Positions 54,338-63,840 of a stretch of DNA of 64,000 nt are shown piece by piece. Source of the stretch: Phymorhynchus buccinoides. Taxonomy: Eukaryota; Mollusca; Gastropoda; Neogastropoda; Raphitomidae. Made by a program: the position numbers and the translations under genes. Position 1 is the first letter of the stretch, and every line of letters starts with the position of its first letter. The stretch is from NCBI GenBank assembly GCA_017654935.2, contig CM065687.1:18848829-18912828 (forward strand), given 5' to 3'. The notes beneath the pieces were generated by a model. The model worked only from the letters and a program-made list of their open reading frames with translations. It was not told the DNA's origin and did no database searches.

Positions 54338-57300
54338 TGTATGTGTGTATGTGTGTGTACGTGTGCGCGTTTCTACAAGTGCATGTTTGTGTAAGTGCGT
54401 TTCAGTGAGCATGTGTTTTCTGTGTGCTTGACGAAATGTGTGTGGGTCTGTGTGTGTATGTCTGTGTGCAAGTACATGCGTTCACTTGTGTGCGTGCGAC
54501 GTACTTGAGTGTGTGTCTGTTGTGCGTGTGTGTGCGTATGTGAGCGTTTCAATGCTGATTGTAAAGCGCTTTGTGCTCGATAAAAAGCACTATATAAGTG
54601 TCCACTTATTATTATTATTAAGATAAAACACAAGCCTTGGCTAAGAGCAAGAGCTCGGTCTATCAATACTGTGCATGCAAAATAGGGTCCATGCTTTAGT
54701 TTAACCAAGGGGTTCATCCTATCTTTGCTGATGTTACAATTAATGGCCAATGGCTTTTGCTAAGAGATCATGGAATTTCAGTGCATGTGACCACAAAACA
54801 AAGTCATTAAGAACCTGTTACTTATGCTACAGATTGTCGTGCAAAGAAAAACAACAACCATTCTTGAGTTTGGGCAGATTCTATCTCAAAATGTGTCAAA
54901 TATTATTTTGTGCTTTTTTCTTGTTGCTGTTTTAAATGTATTTAATCTCTATTGAAAGCATGTAACACATACACTCTGCAACCATGCAAATGCAAACAAC
55001 CACACACAATTACACAACATATCACATGCACATGCTCAAACACGCTCCCTCTCTCTCTCCCTCGCACACACACACACACACAGAGAACACCACACACGCG
55101 AGCGCACACACACACACACACATACACAGACGCACACAAACATGCATAAACACTCTTTCTTACTTCCATACATAACTACCAGTTACTACAATATTTGCTA
55201 TTTTCAAGAAAACAAACAGGACTCACTAAATGAAAATCATAAGAAAAAAAAATCACATTTTGCATTCTCAATAAAGTACAAAGTGGGAAAAACATTTCTC
55301 CAACAGCAAACATAAAAGGGAGGCACCATGGCTCAGTTGCTTAGACAAGTTAGAGTCACCGACTCGTAATCCAACAGGTTTGCAAGTGCGGAGGTTAGCA
55401 CCCAGGTGCTACGTCTGTGGCGCTTTGTCCTTGGGAAAGATACTTTACTCCTATTTCCTAGTCCTTCGGATGAGAAACTGAAAACCGAGGTCCTGTGTGT
55501 GAATGCATGCACATGATCTTGCACACACGTTAAAGCCCATTCCATTATTTGGTAGGAATAGGCCGTGTTGTGCCAGAATGATGACAGGAACTCACAAAGC
55601 ATGCATCCTGTGGTTGAAGCTGCGCTCACGGTAACGCGCTCTTCCAGGTGGGAGCAACCCAAATTTCAGAGACATCTCTGTGACTAAAATACCCCAAAAC
55701 ACCACCACTACCACCAAAAAAAAGAAAAAAAGAAGCAAACTGGCTTAAAAAAAGCAAGCAAAAATTCTCTCGTGCTCTTTCTCTCCCCTCTCTCTCTCTC
55801 TCTCTCCCCACACAACATTTTTTGTGTGTGCCAAAAGTATTAATATTATAACCGGCCATCAAGTTTCAAACTTTCCCTTCTCCTTGCAAACAATAATAAA
55901 TTTGTGCAAATGAAACTCGCTACTTATGCTTACAAAGCTTTCATAATTAAAAATGGTTAAACAACCGCTATACGATTGGGCACAAGTTTATCTCGATTGG
56001 GCACGAGTTTATCTCTGATTTGTGTTCAATCTTGTGATATGGGTCTATGGCCTAACCAATAAAACATTGTCAAATGTTTCTCCCACACATATACACACAC
56101 ACCCCCACCACCCCCTTCCCACCCAACACCTCTCCCTTTTCCCCCCGACATCTCCCAAATCTCACCTCAAATACTACAAAAAAAACCATCTTACCAGCAA
56201 GACTGGACAGAATCAGAGGCTTGCGGCCAATGCGCTCCACGAGATAGACGCCGACGAGGGTGAAGACAAAGTTGATGCCGGCGGTCATGGCTGAGAGCCA
56301 GATTGCTGTGTGCTGGTTGTTGACGCCCGACATCTTGATGATCGACGCACTGTAGTACCTGTTTTAAACCGAGACCATCAAGAGGAAGACCCGAGTAAAA
56401 AAAAGGCTGAAGATTGTTGTGTGGGGATGTGTTTAGTAAAATTTGAAGAAAAAAGAAGAACCCATTTTAGTGCCGTATTTGACGGTACTTTTGGGCGATA
56501 CTTTTTTTCCTCCCATACTAAGACCCCAGTGACTTATAATGTGACTGATAATATAGTAAGAAATAATAAACCAATCTGAATTTTTGTGTAAAATTTGGGG
56601 GGTGTGCCTTATACTCAGGGTCTGCCTTATAGTTATAGTCTGTAAAATACGGTACATGTAATTATAAAAAATACTTAAATCAACACACACACACTAACGC
56701 TCTGCTCTCTCCATCTCTCTCTCTGTGAATTGAATCTGTATTTTGCATTGAATATATTAACTTTAGGCTTACATTATGCATCCATTGTTACTAATAATAG
56801 TGATCGAATACCAAAGATGCTTGTTTGTGGTATAATTACCTTTTTGGCTTGATAACTATTTTCCTTATGTAGTTTTCGGGGGGGGTGGGTTTCATAAATT
56901 ACCCCTCGACTTCCCCAACCCCTCCCTTGCATTGCATTGTGGCCTATGGCCGATGTGCAATTAAAATCTTTCAGTGTTCAGTGTTCTCTGTGAATTGAAA
57001 GTAATGGATCATGACGTAAATTGCTCAGATCACAGCGTCATTCTGTTAACTGCAGCGAGTTGCTGAAACAACTACAAGCCACACTTGACGCCATCACCGC
57101 TCACTTAATACGTCTCAGAAGGCGCATACACAGTTTTGCCTGTCTGTCGTTTCCGACAATGACTGCCAGATAGCAGAGGGGGCAGATACTATTCTGGCGG
57201 GCTGGGGCGATAATTAGTTTATAGTGGAGATGCCTTGCCCAGGTACATCCCCATTCTGGGGGAGGACGAGAGTTGGCGTTGGGGAAAGTCCCCAAAGGCC

Positions 57301-57744
57301 AACCAATCCCTTTGGCTGCAGTACCAGAGCCGGTGCAAATGCCCCCCTCGTTCGAGAGTCATAGTCTTCCACGAAAGACTAAGCTGTACCATGATTTTCC
57401 AATACTGTAGAAAATCATCTATAGTACAGCTCTCATTTACTATTGGTTGGCCCGTTCTGCAGGCTAATGTCAACCAGTGATAAAAGCCATTTGAGTAAAG
57501 GGCCAAGCATACACAGTGATGCTTACAACAAATGTTCTTTCCCTCGCTATTAGGTCTCCTCATACAAGACATACACACACACACACTTTCTTTCTGAATT
57601 GACGGAAGCAGAAGGGTGTGTACAGTGCTCACATGACAGTGTTGATTCCGCTGAGCTGCTGAAAAAGCTGCAGGCCACAGCCCACCACCAACGCTCTCCG
57701 CATCTTGCCCGACTTCAGCATCAGCAGTATGGTGGGTCCGCGCG
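43988..57744 (-). CDS. SLC2A13: SLC2A13 (proton/myo-inositol cotransporter)-like, 3' half (gene 2)
   Basis: Seen: six exons on the minus strand (57744-57633, 56358-56195, 51132-51018, 49020-48773, 47383-47231, 44169-43988) give 323 residues in one frame from just before TM7 to a TAA. Motifs in order: [15 protein letters not shown] (TM7), [10 protein letters not shown] (loop 8-9), Cys-rich external loop with several N-glycosylation sequons (NFS, NET, NST, NGS, NAT), [28 protein letters not shown] (TM10) and [16 protein letters not shown] (C-term). Known: QQLSGIN and GPMPW are substrate-site motifs, and human HMIT carries the same series. Inference: an orthologue or close paralogue importing myo-inositol with protons at the plasma membrane. 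TM1-6 exons are not visible. Odd: introns before exons 3, 5 and 6 of this list contain tandem copies of the adjacent acceptor. Confidence 0.9.
44160..44823. repeat. ~130-bp tandem array carrying copies of the gene 2 exon 6 acceptor
   Basis: Five copies (one genuine at the exon, four intronic near 44300, 44428, 44560 and 44695) of a unit with, on the minus strand, ttctgctttcag followed by gcacgtactg or ccacgtactg. Each unit also has a T-rich run and a short CA run. Two decoys keep the exon-like GC after the AG and two have CC. Confidence 0.93.
45295..45905 (+). mobile_element. TTAA-type MITE, family A copy 10, with nested element
   Basis: ttaaccctttcactgccagc at 45291 and ggtggtgaaagggttaa ending at 45909. 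Its internal gtgTTAAaccattg site is split by the element at 45416-45861. Confidence 0.85.
45416..45861. mobile_element. TTAA-type MITE, family B copy 2 (nested)
   Basis: Termini CCTTTACCAGA and TCTGGTAAAGG, flanked by TTAA 45412-45415 and TTAG 45862-45865. The interior has repeats of gatgcgggtctcc and acccatact related to copy 1. Confidence 0.87.
46454..47293. repeat. Tandem duplication containing the 3' end and donor of gene 2 exon 5
   Basis: Copy A (46454-47082) and copy B (47083-47293) share atgcctacag...ggttggagatcc. The genuine exon end lies in copy B; copy A carries 63 bp of exon sequence (47020-47082) with a G-to-C change and an intact donor-like site, making an exon ghost. Copy A is interrupted by a 422-bp MITE. 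Confidence 0.92.
46562..46983. mobile_element. MITE with CAGGGTTCGCACAG termini, 5-bp target duplication
   Basis: Termini CAGGGTTCGCACAG and CTGTGTGGACCCTG are inverted, flanked by TAACA on both sides (46557-46561, 46984-46988). The undisturbed target (cgataataacataaagag) is present in the neighbouring duplicate near 47190, so borders are exact. CAGGG ends recall hAT, but a 5-bp duplication does not fit the usual 8 bp. Confidence 0.9.
47231..47383 (-). CDS. SLC2A13: gene 2 exon 5: TM10-TM11
   Basis: Acceptor gtctcttgccag, donor ttacg|gtacat, phase 1 both sides, 153 bp as in gene 1. It encodes [20 protein letters not shown] and [20 protein letters not shown], ending LIENITAYG. The TM10 Trp is present. 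Its last 63 bp and its donor are tandemly duplicated at 47020-47082. Confidence 0.93.
47384..48275. repeat. 69-bp tandem array carrying decoy acceptors upstream of gene 2 exon 5
   Basis: Roughly 12.7 units with a strict 69-bp period. The minus-strand unit contains gacaaggtggtctgtctc followed by aacccag, paralleling the genuine gacaaggtggtctgtctc plus ttgccag acceptor. As 69 is a multiple of three, it is open on both strands, which is not evidence of coding. Confidence 0.93.
48773..49020 (-). CDS. SLC2A13: gene 2 exon 4: Cys-rich external loop and TM10 start
   Basis: Acceptor catggttttcag, donor cccg|gtgagt, phases 2 in and 1 out. It encodes [52 protein letters not shown] and CFAPG. The C-x2-C-x5-C-x2-C core and following cysteines match the SLC2A13 loop and resemble a PSI module. 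Two adjoining MITEs begin 15 nt upstream of the acceptor. Confidence 0.93.
49040..49279 (-). mobile_element. TTAA-type MITE, family A copy 11, next to the gene 2 exon 4 acceptor
   Basis: TTAA 49036-49039 and 49280-49283; 15 nt separate it from the acceptor of exon 4 (exon starts at 49020 on the minus strand). Confidence 0.88.
49284..49513 (+). mobile_element. TTAA-type MITE, family C copy 1
   Basis: Starts ccccttcactgctagagg and ends ggcagggaagggg; TTAA 49280-49283 (shared with the previous element) and 49514-49517. Interior has gatgacatcac blocks. Confidence 0.82.
49820..50140. repeat. Degenerate tandem repeat, ~150-bp unit
   Basis: gcagaatccagcagcagaaa cattac at 49822 recurs as acggaatccagtagcagaaa cattac at 49977 and weakly near 50090. 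Confidence 0.7.
50250..50637. mobile_element. Probable MITE, ends TTAACCCATTCAAGTCG / CGAATGAGTTAAT
   Basis: Imperfect inverted ends bounded by TTAA-like sites; no coding content. Confidence 0.55.
51018..51132 (-). CDS. SLC2A13: gene 2 exon 3: TM9 and external loop start
   Basis: Acceptor tgttgcag, donor tacag|gtaagt, phases 1 in and 2 out. It encodes [20 protein letters not shown] and [19 protein letters not shown] with three glycosylation sequons. Its first 13 bp and its acceptor are the seed of the 40-bp array that starts at the exon edge and runs to about 51620. Confidence 0.9.
51121..51620. repeat. 40-bp tandem array carrying copies of the gene 2 exon 3 acceptor
   Basis: About twelve head-to-tail units of 39-40 bp, e.g. 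ctcagaatcacacctgtaac plus acacagattaagggcaacaa. Read on the minus strand each unit contains gtgttacag|gtgtgattct, the same acceptor and first exon bases as the genuine exon 3 start at 51132. The array begins inside the exon edge and extends into the intron. Confidence 0.93.
51625..52410 (+). mobile_element. 5'-truncated non-LTR retrotransposon (CR1/L2-type) reverse transcriptase fragment
   Basis: The translation gives the end of an RT domain and its C-terminal tail: [20 protein letters not shown], then [69 protein letters not shown] and [20 protein letters not shown]. These are the conserved blocks after the catalytic Y/F-A-D-D box in CR1/L2-like LINEs. The catalytic box itself and everything upstream are missing. 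A frameshift lies near 51812-51840, so it is dead. It abuts the 40-bp array of gene 2 exon 3 and lies antisense in that gene's intron. Confidence 0.85.
52583..52680. repeat. (GT)n and (GAATCA)n microsatellite
   Basis: About 33 GT units followed by four gaatca units, after the LINE fragment. Confidence 0.95.
52690..54180. other. Gene 2 intron sequence, no gene seen
   Basis: GT runs at 52815-52850 and 52965-52995 and the tRNA-like SINE head; no coding frame supported. Confidence 0.55.
53262..53340 (-). mobile_element. tRNA-like SINE head
   Basis: Minus strand agcctcaatagctcattggt agagtctctg and gttccgggtacgattctcgg. It has A and B boxes in the right order and spacing but no convincing acceptor stem. 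Confidence 0.5.
54225..54545. repeat. GT-rich microsatellite region
   Basis: GTGT runs with CT and CG variants over about 320 bp, core 54290-54333. Confidence 0.9.
54550..54625 (+). mobile_element. LINE 3'-end remnant
   Basis: gtaaagcgctttgtgctcga, agcactatataag and a TTA microsatellite are the typical tail of CR1/L2-like elements. Similar tails lie at 23425-23500 and 21260-21300. Confidence 0.6.
55320..55650 (+). mobile_element. tRNA-derived SINE, copy 2
   Basis: aggcaccatggctcagttgc, ccttcggatgagaaactgaa and accgaggtcctgtgtgtgaa match copy 1; the B box is degraded. Confidence 0.8.
56195..56358 (-). CDS. SLC2A13: gene 2 exon 2: TM7 end, TM8, loop 8-9
   Basis: Acceptor gtttaaaacag, donor gctg|gtaaga, phases 2 in and 1 out. 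It encodes [22 protein letters not shown]8 ([19 protein letters not shown]) and [14 protein letters not shown]. It matches gene 1 exon e in position and phase. Confidence 0.93.
56660..57632. other. Gene 2 intron sequence with a hairpin
   Basis: No exon recognised. A short SINE-like tail (tcagtgttcagtgttc) near 56970, and the inverted repeat at 57390-57437. Confidence 0.55.
57390..57437. repeat. Short imperfect hairpin
   Basis: agctgtac c atgattttc is matched by gaaaatcat ctata gtacagct with a 10-nt loop: two stems of 8 and 9 bp. Confidence 0.7.
57633..57744 (-). CDS. SLC2A13: gene 2 exon 1 (visible): central loop end and TM7 first half
   Basis: Minus-strand acceptor atcaatttag at 57745, donor gtcat|gtgagc, phases 1 in and 2 out. 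It encodes [20 protein letters not shown] followed by [15 protein letters not shown], with the substrate-binding QQ pair intact. Confidence 0.92.
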
Positions 57745-57964
57745 CTAAATTGATAAAATAAACACATTTGTTTACACACACACTAGCAAAATAATCTATC
57801 TGTATTGTTGACAAAATTGGGACTTTACTGGTGTTGCACTGCCTTCGGGCATTGCCTCCAGGATCGTTCCCACCATCTTTATATCTACTAATGTCCCCGG
57901 AGGACGTTAAACAGATTTACTACTACACACACACACACATTCATGAATGTTCCAAGTCATTTAA

Positions 57965-58187
57965 CCCCTTGACTGCCAGAGAAAATTTAAAAAAAAATCA
58001 TTGGGCAAATCATGCCATGAAAAAGACAACTGATAGAGCCAATCTGGAAAAAAATGGTCTGGGGATATAACTCTCTTGACTGTGGTTAGAGCAAAAGCCA
58101 GCATATCAGGGTTATTCCTCTTCAATTGATGATGTCATCAGTGATGTCATCAGGTCAGTAGGTGATACATTGGTGGCAGTAAAGGGG
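57965..58187 (+). mobile_element. TTAA-type MITE, family C copy 2
   Basis: TTAA 57961-57964 and 58188-58191, ends ccccttgactgccagag and ggtggcagtaaagggg, interior agagccaatctgg and gatgatgtcatcag. Confidence 0.85.
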
Positions 58188-58734
58188 TTAAAGTTAAAAA
58201 CACCTCAGGTATACTAAAGTTTACAGCCTAAAGAATATAAACACTGGTAAGATCATGTGATCAGACAAATGAGCATTAATATTTATTTTCATTGCTGATT
58301 TATCCTATGTTAAACAGTTTAAAGGACACCATGCTTACTGGCTTTTACATGTATCCTAGTCACAAATCTCCCTAACTTCTTGCAGAGTTTTCTTTTCTTT
58401 TTATAATCTAATTCTCTGTCCATTCCACTCTTGAAAGCAAAACAACACAGTTTGCAGATTTACTTGTACATTGTTGAGTAATGGAAGCTGAAAGTTTAGG
58501 CAATTCAGAATCATTTCATTCTATGCGTAAGCTAATTCCATCAACAGAAGACAAACAATGAAGGTTTGGAATTGATATTTTACAATTGATTAATGCATAG
58601 TGCTGCAAATCCTTTGATGGAAATATCGGTCCCTCATTCTTTATAACTTTCTTTTTTTGTGATTTCTTTTTGGAACCTAATCAAATTGGTCCAAAAACTG
58701 TCACCAAAGCTGAGTGAGTTTTTCTTCTTCATCT

Positions 58735-58830
58735 TCTGCATTCCCAGGCATCAGCCCATAATGGGTAAGGTACGTATGTGTCCGGTTTTCAGTTTTCACT
58801 GGTCTCCCTGCTGCGTACAGCCGACACATT
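58735..58830 (+). repeat. Dispersed repeat (cataatggg...gctgcgtacagcc), copy 2
   Basis: cccataatgggtaaggtacg and ggttttcagttttcactggt match the copy at 9120-9240. Confidence 0.75.
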
Positions 58831-59044
58831 CCGATTTCAGAGGAGCTCAAAAAGGAGAAAATATTTGGAAGAATTTAAAAAAAGAAAAAAGACAGAAAAA
58901 AATGACAGGAGAATGGTCTAATAAATTTCAGACAAATAGTAGATGACAGAAAACAAAGGGAAAAGACAGTGAATTCAAAGAGAGTGACATATTAGAGGCA
59001 CGAGCACAGAACTTCCCAGAAGTGGGGGAACTGTTTTGGCCTCC

Positions 59045-59620
59045 TACTGAAAGCAATCCTCCCTGATCGGTATCAGGAGTGAGTTCAACTCACGTGGTGG
59101 AGAGGCACTCCCTGTGGCATCCACCCACTTGTCCCAGGGTGAGTTCAACCTGCATGCTTGGTGGTCCTGGAGGCAGTCCCTGATCCAAGCTCCCCCTGTG
59201 GAGAGTTCAACCTGCTCACGAGGCATGCACCCTGATCTTGTCCACCCACCAGGAGTGAGTTCAACGGGCTCACCATGCTTGGTGGCCTCCTCATCCTGGA
59301 GGCAGTCCTCCCTGATCTGAGGCATCCACCCACTTGTCCCAGGAGTGAGTTCAACCTGCTCACCATGCTTGGTGGCCTCCTCATCCTGGAGGCAGTCCTC
59401 CCTGATCTGAGGCATCCACCCACTTGTCCCAGGAGTGAGTTCAACCTGCTCACCATGCTTGGTGGCCTCCTCATCCTGGAGGCAGTCCTCCCTGATCTGA
59501 GGCATCCCACGCCACTTGGCCCAGGAGTGAGTTTCAACCTGCTCACCATGCCTTGGTGGCATCCTCATCCTGGAGGCAGTCCTCCTGATCTGGGCATCCA
59601 CCCCACTTGTCCACATACCT
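59045..59620. repeat. 90-bp minisatellite
   Basis: About six units of 90 bp, e.g. gagtgagttcaacctgctca through cttgtcccag. 90 is a multiple of three and both strands stay open through the array; protein-like repeats such as REDCLQDEEATKHGEQVEL result. The first and last units are degenerate. No gene is supported. Confidence 0.9.
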
Positions 59621-62600
59621 CCGTGCCCCTCACGGCCCACACATCGGCACCGCCGCGCCCGTTCCTTTCTCCTCCTCCCTACCCCTCCTTCCGGAGGAAG
59701 TCGGGCGACTGCTTGCAGAAAGAGGAACCAATCAGGCTGAATGAAAGAACGCACCTATCCCGGCCAGACCCAGCATGTGACCTTGAAAACACACAGCAGC
59801 ATGCTCGGGAGTCTCCCGACATCAGCCTAATAAAATATATCTCCCCAATATCACCTCGACCGTGCAGATCAGCCGATCTCTAGCTCGCAACCTCATCTTT
59901 AACCACTTGGTAACATGCTACACCACCAGGCATGACAATTTAAAACAGATCTGTTGTGTTAAGTACAAGTTAAAATCGATAAGTCGAAATTTGTGGAACG
60001 CACATTTTTATTTTGAGTGGGGGGGATCCATCCTAATTTTTAGGGAAGATATAAAAGTTTTTTAAAAAATTGATAAACATTGGCACTCGGCAATAAACGT
60101 GTATAAGCTCGAGCTGTGTGTTTCAAGTCTTTCCATTGAGGGCCCATAGCCCCTCCTCTGGTAGAGAGTAGAGATATCTGACGTTCACTGTATAGATTTT
60201 TGCGTCTGAATGCAGTTAGCAATGCATGGCCTCGACATCATTCGTTGCCCAAATCTGTGCAGGCGACATATAGGGTATCAATAGGCATGTGAGTAGCTGG
60301 AAGTTGCACTGTGCTTGCTTCCACAAACCATATATGGGTGGTATGGTCAGCGTTTTTTTATCACGATCCGTTCAAGGGTTAGAAAGTAACACTTGACAAT
60401 TTTCAAAAAAAGGAAAATGGGAAACACCCCCCACTAAGCTGAGTGGGTCACTTTTAATCAATTTAAAGGCAATTTGGTATGCATAATCGGGGCTGCTTAT
60501 ATAACGGCAAGCTGTTTTTCGGCTTACAGCAAAGCTGTTTTTCCCCATGTTTTTATTGTGTGTTTTTTTGTTGTTAGAAAATATTCAAAAAAAACGGGCA
60601 TTGCTTCTGTACCAAGATTTTAACTATAAAAAGGATTTCCTTCCGCAGGGAAGGAAGGGCAGTTTAAGCGCAAAGACCGTGTAGGCTTCTTCTACATTGT
60701 GGCACCTTGCTTGGTGCGGCAGCATGCTAGCAACATATGAGTATCATGTTGTGCGTTCGGCAGGTGCATTTTTTATCTTCAATTAAACACTTTGGGGGCT
60801 GATGTTTTTTTTCGATCTTACCCATTTTTTGACAAAAAATCAACTTATAAGAGAAAAGTCAAACAAATGTCCCAAAGAAAGATTAAAAAGGGACCAAAAA
60901 TCTTTGAGTTACAAATTTTTGAGCTAACCCGTTTTTTCAGTTATTTGCTTTTCTTTTTCTTTTTTTTTCGTTCTTTTGCTGTCTCCATCTTCTGTGGCCG
61001 TACCGTGGCATTGCTCGCCACGCCGCCAGGCCCGAATCCCAATTTGCAGCCACACCAGGGCCGGCTTGTTCAGGTCGCATGAATCTGGACGCAGCAGATC
61101 AGGGAGCCGTCAGGAGGCAGCCAACATCGAGGAGGACACTCACTGGCTGCTGAGTCTCTTCGGTGGGTTCATGGAGCCTGTTCATGACACCACGTACTAA
61201 GCCCGCTACGACGACACATTCCTATTAGTCTGGCGGAGCCAGCGTGAGTGAGGTTCTCCTCCGAGGACGGCCAAACTAAGAACGACCGTACCACCGAGCA
61301 CTCCCCAGAACACACTGATACGCGCATGACTTTGACCCAAAACGTCACCAAAAGCAGGCAGACTGGATTTGGCAAACCGAAACTGAGAGTCACCATGATG
61401 AGAGCAGGGCGATGCAAAGCCACAGAATTTGAGACATTTTTCTAGCTGATCGTAAATGAGGGCGGATGAGCTATGATGATGATGAAGGCTATGGAGTTTC
61501 GTTATCGGTCTGAGACTAACTGCAGGTATGTATAGAAAGTGTTTCACCTTCCTTCATAATTATACTTCCCAGGTGTTAAACTTTAACCAGGGCCCTAGAA
61601 CTACGACACCTGGGCAGTGTTGGTCTTGAAAGTAGATGAAACACTCTCAGAATCGGCATCTTAAATGGATTTAGGCCGACTGTGTGGTTTCAGTCTTCTC
61701 CATTGATCCCATAGCCACTCACTCACTCTGGGTAAGAATAGAGTTATCTGATTTTCAGCTGTATGTTATGAATTCATGACTGCTTTGCATGCACACCTGT
61801 GTTTATTAGTAGTACATTGATACTGACAAAGGAAATTGTTCTATGAGGTCAACACCTGTGGTGAACACATAACATTATGATATTTACATAAAACTAAAGA
61901 GTGGCTCAGCTTGCTCTGTCTAGTGCCAGGCTTGGCTGAGTTATAAAGGGGTAACAGCTGAGAGTGTCATATTATATCAATAATTAAACATATCCACAAT
62001 TCCATTAATATGGCCATTTGGTGCGGAGATCCAAATGCCTGGAGTGCGAAGAACCACAACTGACTCTAGTTATTTGAGGGCTAAAAGGAATCTATACATA
62101 CAGTGTATGCAACTTTTTGGGGGGTAGAATGCGGCATAAAACCCACAGCACACACACACACATACATGTCACACACACATACACACATTGTCACACACAC
62201 ACACCACAACACTCACACACACACACACACACAGCACAACACATACACACACGTCACACACATACAGCAAACACATGTATGCATTATATGAATAAATTGA
62301 AACAATTATAACGACAACCAAAAACAAAACTGACTCTAAAATTACACATTACCCACATGCCAAATCACAAATCATAACTGTACTATTTTTGAGAATCTCT
62401 TGATTATCCCTCAGTACTACTTCGACACCCACACACACACACCACACACCACACACACACACAACATGCCAACACAGCTGTTCTGCGTCTCACACAAATC
62501 AGCTCTTTCGTTAAACAACTGATACGTACCAAAATCTTAGATAAAAACTGCAATCAACCAGTCTTTATAATTAACATAGTTGTGGTCTGTATGTTCTTCA

Positions 62601-62747
62601 TTATATTATTTGTAATATATCAACCTCTTCCATCAACTAATGGTAACAACTATTTTGATGATCAGTATCATAGCAACCTATTTAGAGAACATGTTCTTGA
62701 ATACACCTTATTATATGGGCAAACAGCAATAAATTTGCCTGTGAGAT
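59621..62747. other. Upstream flank or intron of gene 2, no exon recognised
   Basis: No TM1-6 sugar-porter motif found. Contains the dispersed repeat at 60985-61200, CA-rich tracts at 62150-62270 and 62430-62460, and two related repeat pieces at 60110-60260 and 61670-61790 (ttcagtcttctccattga). Confidence 0.55.
60985..61200 (+). repeat. Dispersed repeat (ctgggccgtac family), copy 2
   Basis: ccatcttctgtggccgtacc, tttgcagccacaccagggc and gtcaggaggcagccaacatc align with the copy at 12480-12700. Confidence 0.75.
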
Positions 62748-63247
62748 NNNNNNNNNNNNNNNNNNNNNNNNNNNNNNNNNNNNNNNNNNNNNNNNNNNNN
62801 NNNNNNNNNNNNNNNNNNNNNNNNNNNNNNNNNNNNNNNNNNNNNNNNNNNNNNNNNNNNNNNNNNNNNNNNNNNNNNNNNNNNNNNNNNNNNNNNNNNN
62901 NNNNNNNNNNNNNNNNNNNNNNNNNNNNNNNNNNNNNNNNNNNNNNNNNNNNNNNNNNNNNNNNNNNNNNNNNNNNNNNNNNNNNNNNNNNNNNNNNNNN
63001 NNNNNNNNNNNNNNNNNNNNNNNNNNNNNNNNNNNNNNNNNNNNNNNNNNNNNNNNNNNNNNNNNNNNNNNNNNNNNNNNNNNNNNNNNNNNNNNNNNNN
63101 NNNNNNNNNNNNNNNNNNNNNNNNNNNNNNNNNNNNNNNNNNNNNNNNNNNNNNNNNNNNNNNNNNNNNNNNNNNNNNNNNNNNNNNNNNNNNNNNNNNN
63201 NNNNNNNNNNNNNNNNNNNNNNNNNNNNNNNNNNNNNNNNNNNNNNN
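62748..63247. other. Assembly gap, 500 N
   Basis: Exactly 500 N. It lies on the 5' side of gene 2 and could hide a missing exon; its right edge is inside a MITE. Confidence 0.99.
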
Positions 63248-63840
63248 TCGCCGCCTGAAAATGCGCGCTGCCATACACCGCAGATACGAAATCACAGGCC
63301 AACGCCTCAATGCCTGCCCAGCTAGCCTTGCATTTAATCGGATTTTAGTAGAGTTGTTTGCATCATCACTGATGAGTTTAGTGCACACACTACGCCACGA
63401 TTTCATCAGTCTGATAGCCGGAAAGGAGCTGATATTCAACTTTTTTTTTGGATAAGTGAAACCATTTCTGATTCACTGAGTATCCAACTTATTGGGCAGA
63501 GACTCTAATGACCCGATCACCTCTAGTTTCAACATTCAAGCGAAGTTGCTTGGTCCTCATAAATAAGAACACCACTCAGATAAGACAATTGTTTTTCACC
63601 AGCACTATTCAATGGACTCTTATTAGAGGCAGGTTAACTCACCTGTATTCCACCCACAAAAAAAATACATTTGCAACCCCCAATATTCAGGAATGAACTT
63701 TGCACTGTCTTGAACAACTATGGATCATAAGTTAATCAATTATTGGTAACGCCGTGTTAATTTTTAAAACATTTTTTGTTACTTTCTTTCTCAAAAACAA
63801 AATTGACATACAAGTTTGATGACTCTTCACGATGATATAG
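63248..63840. mobile_element. Degenerate second copy of the family E in family D nest, at a gap edge
   Basis: 63260-63410 matches family E in reverse orientation (ccatacaccgcagatacgaa), and 63690-63840 matches the right part of family D in forward orientation (gtcttgaac, gttaatcaatt). The sequence quality looks poor and the left side is lost in the N block. Confidence 0.65.

Noticed and set aside
57219..57480. Possible snRNA or upstream exon of gene 2
   Set aside because: GC content and short inverted segments drew attention, but comparison from memory with U1, U2, U4 and U5 showed no match and no sugar-porter motif is encoded.
59044..59883. Long open frames on both strands (236 and 202 residues)
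   Set aside because: The 90-bp period keeps both strands open; no supporting domain or splice structure on either strand.
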